A stretch of 9,674 nt of DNA. Source: Deltaproteobacteria bacterium. Its GTDB lineage: Bacteria; Desulfobacterota; Desulfobacteria; Desulfobacterales; SURF-15. Where the stretch lies: NCBI GenBank assembly GCA_024644775.1, contig JAHEHB010000191.1, forward strand, positions 1-9,674. Direction: 5' to 3'. The notes under the pieces are model-generated. The model saw only the letters and a program-made list of their open reading frames with translations. It was not told the origin of the DNA and did not search any database. This document shows, piece by piece, positions 6,388-9,674 of this stretch (position 1 is the stretch's first letter; each line of letters opens with the position of its first letter). The position numbers and the translations under genes were made by a program.

Positions 6388-7518
6388 TCAGTTCACATCC
6401 GGCCATTTCTCCGGTCGATAAACGTGTCGCTCGTAGGCCTCAGCCACTCGCAAAACCGTCGCCTCATCAAACGGTCTTCCGGCAATTTGCATGCCGATGG
6501 GAAGGCCTGTCTTGGTTAAACCCACGGGAACAGAAACGGATGGCATCCCCGTTAGATTAAAGATACGGGTGCTACGGGTGAGCGCCACGCCGACAGGGAT
6601 GTCTTTGTCATTTAGCCGGACGGTTGTCGCATCCAGGCGAGGTGCCGGAATGCTCACACCTGGGATTGCCAGTACATCCACTTGCTTGAGGGTTTGTGTA
6701 AAATTCTCTTATGTCCCACGCCGGATTCGCTGGGCTTTTATATAACTTGATGCCAAATGAAGCGCTCCGAGGTCCAGCCGGCTCCTGACGTCGCTGCCGA
6801 TATCATCAGGTCTGGTGCGGTGAAATTTCTCAAGGCAGGCAGCCGCCTCAGCCGAAAGAATCATCAGGGTTGCAGCAGCGGCCCGATCCAAATCCGGAAT
6901 ATGAATTGGTGTGACGGTGGCTCCCAGCTCTTTAAGTGCCTCGATCGCCGTTTTTACTGCCGTGTTTATTTCCGGATCGATTGCTTCAAAATAAAAGGTA
7001 TCCGGGACCCCCACTCGTAATTTGCTAATATCACCGGTTAGACAGGCAAAATAACCATCCACAGGCATATCCCGGGCACAGGGATCCTTCGGATCGTCTC
7101 CGGCCATGTATTCCAATGCAATCGCTGTATCCGCCACGGTACGGGTCATGGGGCCGGGATGGTCCAACGACCAACAAAGCGGATAAACGCCATATTTGCT
7201 TACACGGCCAAAAGTCGGTTTGATACTCGCAATACCGCACAGGGCCGAAGGGATACGGATCGATCCGCCGGTATCGGTCCCCAGTGCTAGTAGAGCACAG
7301 CCGGTCGCCACAGCAGCAGCGGAACCACCACTGGAACCACCGGATACACATTCGGGGTTCCAGGGATTTTTCACATTTCCAAAATGCGGATTATGATTGG
7401 TCGTTCCAAACGCAAATTCGTGCATGTTGGTTTTTCCAATCAGGATGGCACCGGCTTCCGTAGTGTTTTGTGTTTGGTTTTTGGTGTTTAGGATTTTAAT
7501 AAACTGATATGATGCCAT
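6388..7518 (-). pseudogene. Amidase-signature (GatA/AtzE-like) pseudogene
   Basis: A remnant of an amidase-signature hydrolase, a family using a Ser-cisSer-Lys triad. The retained part begins near EAGAILIGKTNMHEFAFG and includes the glycine/serine loop SGGSSGGSAAAV (7306-7341) and the nucleophile motif GTDTGGSIR (7255-7281). The family's C-terminal block is also present (MPSVSVPVGL...GLPIGMQIAGRP). Two lesions are visible. First, the N-terminal portion of roughly 100 residues, including the catalytic lysine, is gone: recognisable homology stops at about 7460 where heptamer repeats begin, and the only ATG (7516-7518) lies between repeat arms with no ribosome site. Second, a TAA (6709-6711) interrupts the gene in the same frame, with YIKAQRIRRGT before it and ENFTQTLKQVDVLAIPG after it, so it is a nonsense change and not a frameshift. 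It probably once worked with the DUF2848 and small-protein genes upstream. No product is expected to be active. Confidence 0.88.
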
Positions 7519-7552
7519 CTATTTTAAACAAAATACTAAATACGAAACACTA
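7461..7552. repeat. AT-rich heptamer repeats as inverted arms
   Basis: Seven-base periodicity is visible in two arms. The left arm on the plus strand (7461-7495) reads TAGTGTT, TTGTGTT, TGGTTTT, TGGTGTT, TAGGATT. The right arm (7525-7552), read on the minus strand, gives TAGTGTT, TCGTATT, TAGTATT, TTGTTTA. Shared consensus is about TNGTNTT, so the arms form an imperfect inverted repeat around 7496-7524. The element replaces the start of the amidase gene and gives a low-complexity N-terminus (KILNTKNQTQNT) if translated. It is a different repeat family from the one at 54-158. Confidence 0.65.
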
Positions 7553-7588
7553 AAAACTTGATGAATTCGGCTTTTTCCGAATTCATCA
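7552..7588 (-). terminator. Intrinsic terminator after the 61-residue gene
   Basis: A perfect 12-bp stem, TGATGAATTCGG (7559-7570) and CCGAATTCATCA (7577-7588), closes a 6-nt loop and begins 5 nt beyond the TGA stop at 7594. On the minus strand it is followed by AG then TTTTT (7552-7556). This fits rho-independent termination, though the T-run is offset by two bases. It would isolate the amidase remnant from upstream transcription. Confidence 0.7.
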
Positions 7589-7593
7589 CATCA

Positions 7594-7779
7594 TCATCTC
7601 GGGTCAAAAATAACGGCAGGTTCCACATCCAGCGGATCCAGATAATTTTCTGCGTCGACATTATCCGCTAAATCATCGGCCGCTTTTTCAAGAGCTGCCC
7701 TTTGGTCATCCGGTACAGAAAGCCCATCGATTCGAAGCGTAAATCTTCGAGATGGATGCGGGTTGTTTTCAGTCGGCAT
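7594..7779 (-). CDS. Small 61-residue protein, possible AtzG/GatC-like amidase partner
   Basis: I do not recognise this protein with certainty. It begins MPTENNPHPSRRFTLRI, has a helix-prone middle (DDQRAALEKAADDLADNV), and ends in an acidic tail DPLDVEPAVIFDPR. There is no Cys, signal peptide or membrane segment. The start at 7779 is chosen because AAAGGAG sits 7 nt upstream; an in-frame ATG at 7860 gives 88 residues but runs through a hairpin and lacks a ribosome site. The EPAVIFDP tail resembles, from memory, the EPAPVFxP ending of AtzG/DUF4089 proteins, GatC-like partners of AtzE-type amidases. With an amidase remnant downstream and DUF2848 upstream, an amidase accessory role is plausible but unproven. 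A peptide-modification precursor is an alternative with no modification enzyme nearby to support it. Confidence 0.65.
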   Translation of the reverse strand: MPTENNPHPSRRFTLRIDGLSVPDDQRAALEKAADDLADNVDAENYLDPLDVEPAVIFDPR

Positions 7780-7807
7780 TTTTTTCTCCTTTCTCCAGCT
7801 TGATGAA

Positions 7808-7869
7808 CTACCCTGCGGCAAGCCACGGGGTAGCAATCGGAAATTATTTAAACCCCCCAAGAGGCGGGG
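7808..7869. repeat. Two GC-rich hairpins between DUF2848 and small gene
   Basis: On the minus strand two hairpins follow the DUF2848 stop. The first is CCCC-G-CC-TCTT-GGGGGG (7853-7869), six pairs with one bulge, followed by TTTAAAT, so it could act as a weak terminator. The second (7808-7833) is CTACCC pairing with GGGTAG around an inner GGC-AA-GCC stem. On the minus strand both have a CCCCG...CTTG...GGG layout, suggesting two copies of one REP-like element. They lie in the 5' region of the 61-residue gene. Confidence 0.5.
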
Positions 7870-7899
7870 AATTAGACCCTTGTCCGCCTTGTATGGTGA

Positions 7900-8595
7900 T
7901 TAAATGTATTGAGGGAGTACGCGAATTCGATAACCATGGCATATTTTTCGATGCAGTATGGGGTCATCAATTTCAAAATCGAATCGGTCGCCGTAGATGA
8001 GACCAAGCTTCGTCGCGATGGTCCCGGAAAACATTGCGAGTCCCTCTGTTGAAAGGTTGTCTTCTTTCGGAAGACCCGTTAACAGGGCTTCCACATCGAG
8101 TATGGCTGCCAGTGACTCTTCCTGGTACAGCTTTTTTTCGTCGTTGGTTGTAAGCCAAGACCGCAACACGATTTGATCCCAGTGTGTCTCTATATCATCG
8201 TACGACCATACCACAGGCGCCATGACCTTTGCGTACATTTGCTTTGAAGCGGGGATTGAATATTTTTCAAATCCTCGATCGGTATGGTCACTGCCGACGC
8301 CGATATACATTTGATCTTTTCCTCTTAGAATGACAAACTCCACCTCTCCTGATGATTCCCCACTGACCACATCGATCGCTTTCGATGTGGTTATGATGTG
8401 AGGCCAAAAATTCATAAAAATCGGTGTTCGATTTGGCCCCGGAATCCCATGTTCGGCCAACTCATCGATATGTGCCTGTAACGCGCTTTTATCTCTTCCA
8501 ACCCATCCGGCACAGACAAGCCGCTGGACCGTAAATGTAAGGTTTTCCTTTGCCTTCGGTGATTCAACGATCAAATCAAGCTTGATATCCTTCAT
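7900..8595 (-). CDS. DUF2848 family protein
   Basis: A 231-residue soluble protein matching DUF2848 by its characteristic blocks: VCAGWVGRDKSALQAHIDEL (27-46), SGEVEFVILR (82-91), IGVGSDHTDRGFEKYS (98-113) and HWDQIVLRSW (138-147). The C-terminal pattern MFSGTIAT...YGDRFDFEIDD (188-211) recalls the FTGTPxG...GDxVxxxI ending of fumarylacetoacetate-hydrolase-family enzymes, and the acidic GEVEF segment could supply metal ligands as in that fold. An FAH-like hydrolase or lyase role is my inference; the family has no function known to me. The ribosome site GAGGAGG lies 7 nt before the ATG. As I recall, DUF2848 genes commonly sit beside amidase genes, which fits the amidase remnant downstream. It is full length with no lesion, divergent from the toxin-antitoxin pair and upstream of the small gene by about 120 nt. 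Confidence 0.82.
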   Translation of the reverse strand: MKDIKLDLIVESPKAKENLTFTVQRLVCAGWVGRDKSALQAHIDELAEHGIPGPNRTPIFMNFWPHIITTSKAIDVVSGESSGEVEFVILRGKDQMYIGVGSDHTDRGFEKYSIPASKQMYAKVMAPVVWSYDDIETHWDQIVLRSWLTTNDEKKLYQEESLAAILDVEALLTGLPKEDNLSTEGLAMFSGTIATKLGLIYGDRFDFEIDDPILHRKICHGYRIRVLPQYI

Positions 8596-8667
8596 TTTAA
8601 AGCCTCCTCATTGCTCGATACAATAAACCTGAAACAGAATAGCTCAGGAACGGCAAACGATTGAATC

Positions 8668-8696
8668 ATCCTATGATAAACAGATATCGATATCAA
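8668..8696 (-). promoter_or_regulatory. Putative promoter of DUF2848 gene with palindrome
   Basis: On the minus strand TTGATA (8691-8696, five of six to consensus) is followed after 17 nt by TAGGAT (8668-8673, four of six). A perfect 12-bp palindrome GATATCGATATC (8683-8694) overlaps the -35 end and could be an operator. This would give a leader of about 65 nt. Moderate match only. Confidence 0.4.
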
Positions 8697-8802
8697 GTAT
8701 ATACACACTAAAAGACTTTCGAACTCGTCTTCGCCCCACGAGAAGATGCCAGAGTAATACTATCTACTGTTAGATGCCCTGCCTGAACACATTAATTATG
8801 GG

Positions 8803-8833
8803 TTGACAAATACATAAAAAAACGTGATATAAT
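8803..8833 (+). promoter_or_regulatory. Strong extended -10 promoter of the mazEF operon
   Basis: A perfect TTGACA (8803-8808) and a perfect TATAAT (8828-8833) are separated by 19 nt, longer than the usual 17. A TG one base before the -10 (8825-8826) makes it an extended -10, which can compensate. An imperfect dyad GTGnTA-4-TAnCAC (8824-8839) covers the -10 and is a candidate site for autoregulation by the antitoxin, as is usual in this class. Confidence 0.7.
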
Positions 8834-8867
8834 TAACACTTAAAAGCGTCTATTTGGAGGCATAGTT

Positions 8868-9116
8868 ATGAACACAGATACGGTGCGACTGAATATCACA
8901 ATTCCAAAAGAACTGGTCTTAGCATTAAGTAAATATGCAGGATCCAGAGAACGTAGTCGGTGTATCGCTGAAGCTGTGAGAAAATATATCGCCGAAAAAG
9001 AAAAGGAAGACCTCGAAAAAGCGTTAGAAGAAGGCTATCGGGCTGCTGCAAAAGAGAGCTCAGCGATGTCAAGGGAGTTTGAATACGCTGACTTGGAGGG
9101 GTGGGATGAATATTAG
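8868..9116 (+). CDS. Ribbon-helix-helix antitoxin of a MazEF pair
   Basis: An 82-residue antitoxin. The N-terminus has a beta strand (TVRLNITIP, 5-13) and two helices (to about residue 45) that form a CopG/MetJ-type ribbon-helix-helix DNA-binding dimer. From about 46 the chain is highly charged (EKEKEDLEKALEEG), and the acidic aromatic tail EYADLEGWDEY is the part expected to bind and block the toxin. The ribosome site GGAGG sits 7 nt before the ATG, behind a near-consensus promoter. Its last 11 nt overlap the toxin start, the usual arrangement that keeps antitoxin in excess. It should repress its own promoter with the toxin as corepressor (family knowledge). Its DNA-binding fold differs from the AbrB-type fold of E. 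coli MazE, so I give no symbol. Confidence 0.88.
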   Translation: MNTDTVRLNITIPKELVLALSKYAGSRERSRCIAEAVRKYIAEKEKEDLEKALEEGYRAAAKESSAMSREFEYADLEGWDEY

Positions 9117-9450
9117 ACGAGGAGGGATTTATATTGCTACGATAGATCCGGTCATTGGCAGAGAGCTTTCCAAGACCCGCCCGGTTGTGGTTGTTTCAAA
9201 CGACAAAAACAATGAGTTTTCCGGAACTGTAACGATATTGCCGGTGACATCGAAGAATCTCAAGAAGATATACCCGTTTGAAGTCTTGTTGCGCAAAGGA
9301 ACCGGAAATCTTCCCAAAAAATCAAAGGCCAAAGCCGACCAGATACGCACACTCGACAAAAACCGCATCGTGAAATTCATTGGCATGTTACAAACAAATG
9401 ATATGGACCCGATAGAAACTGCCATCAAGGTTCACCTTGGGTTGTTGTGA
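9106..9450 (+). CDS. mazF: MazF/PemK-family endoribonuclease toxin
   Basis: A 114-residue toxin of normal MazF length that cleaves mRNA at short sequence motifs and arrests growth unless bound by antitoxin. Family landmarks are RRGGIYIATIDPVIGRE (4-20), KTRPVVVVSND with the conserved catalytic-region Arg (R25), ILPVTSK with the conserved Thr (T48), and the C-terminal KADQIRTLDKNRI block (76-88). The gene appears intact. I choose ATG 9106 because GGAGGGG lies 5 nt upstream and RGG follows closely, as in other MazF proteins. An earlier in-frame ATG at 9079 would add nine residues encoded wholly inside the antitoxin gene. The recognition sequence cannot be predicted. Confidence 0.92.
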   Translation: MNIRRGGIYIATIDPVIGRELSKTRPVVVVSNDKNNEFSGTVTILPVTSKNLKKIYPFEVLLRKGTGNLPKKSKAKADQIRTLDKNRIVKFIGMLQTNDMDPIETAIKVHLGLL

Positions 9451-9674
9451 CATCGGGTTAAAAACCGCACTCAGCCAAGTTCTAAAGGAACACCACAGAA
9501 AGTTTTATTTGGAATTTGGGATTTAATCAGGTCTCTCAGACAAGCGTGGAGATTTAACTGAACAGTGAGAAACTGAAATCGACAAACACCAAAGATCTTA
9601 TTTACACCGAGCTCGGAAGCCGCCGTTTTTTGGCGGTGGGAGATTTCACTTTCGGAGGATCTTCAAACTAAACC
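9451..9674. other. Downstream region without recognisable gene
   Basis: No supported coding region is seen after the toxin stop. It contains a perfect palindrome CCGAGCTCGG (9607-9616) and, just after it, CCGCC-GTTTTTT-GGCGG (9620-9636), whose T-run lies in the loop and not after the stem, so terminator function is doubtful. A GGAGG at 9655-9659 has no start codon within the usual distance before the window ends. Confidence 0.4.

Noticed and set aside
6388..7518. Two separate amidase genes, or a frameshifted amidase
   Set aside because: The two parts share one reading frame and are divided only by a TAA, and the downstream part starts mid-domain without a ribosome site. One pseudogene explains it better.
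7780..7860. Longer 88-residue start for the small gene
   Set aside because: The extra 27 residues are encoded by a GC hairpin region and end in the ribosome site itself; AAAGGAG clearly serves the ATG at 7779.
9079..9105. Earlier ATG for mazF
   Set aside because: It has no Shine-Dalgarno at proper spacing and would add nine residues before the conserved N-terminus; ATG 9106 has GGAGGGG directly upstream.
9129..9428. 99-residue minus-strand reading frame opposite mazF
   Set aside because: It is a complement-strand shadow; the plus strand carries all MazF motifs, a ribosome site and overlap with the antitoxin gene.

Overview
The window looks like a chromosomal accessory region from a moderate-GC, free-living anaerobe. 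Two kinds of 7-bp tandem repeat between genes and CTTG-tipped GC-rich hairpins suggest a Desulfobacterota-type (former deltaproteobacterial) genome. That assignment is an inference from style; there is no rRNA or marker gene here.

Region 1 (160-6151, minus strand) is one five-gene operon, read right to left. A consensus sigma-70 promoter overlapped by a perfect 9+9 bp palindrome is followed by a short leader carrying a terminator-like hairpin. The genes in order are a zinc-dependent medium-chain polyol/alcohol dehydrogenase, a class I (DhnA/LsrF-like) aldolase, an FGGY carbohydrate kinase, an M28-family metallopeptidase homologue and a uroporphyrinogen-decarboxylase-superfamily protein. The first three suggest oxidation of a polyol to a ketose, phosphorylation, and aldol cleavage to a C3 phosphate plus an aldehyde; the substrate cannot be read from sequence. 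The last two are unusual partners for sugar catabolism. No transporter or regulator gene lies in the window. The operon ends in a 105-bp CTGYCYT heptamer array that begins one base from the last stop codon.

Region 2 (6388-8700, minus strand) is a decaying amidohydrolase cluster: a DUF2848 protein whose C-terminal pattern recalls fumarylacetoacetase-family hydrolases, a 61-residue protein with a faint AtzG/GatC-like C-terminus, and an amidase-signature pseudogene. The amidase has lost its N-terminal third, including the catalytic lysine, exactly where a second heptamer repeat begins. It also carries one in-frame TAA. A strong 12-bp-stem terminator now lies between the small gene and the amidase remnant.

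Region 3 (8803-9450, plus strand), divergent from region 2, is a complete MazEF-type toxin-antitoxin pair: a ribbon-helix-helix antitoxin and a MazF/PemK endoribonuclease toxin overlapping by 11 nt behind a strong extended -10 promoter. The last 224 bases hold no recognisable gene, only small dyads.

No clearly new defence or mobile system is visible. The best candidates for new biology are the unassigned five-gene catabolic operon and the DUF2848/small-protein/amidase association.
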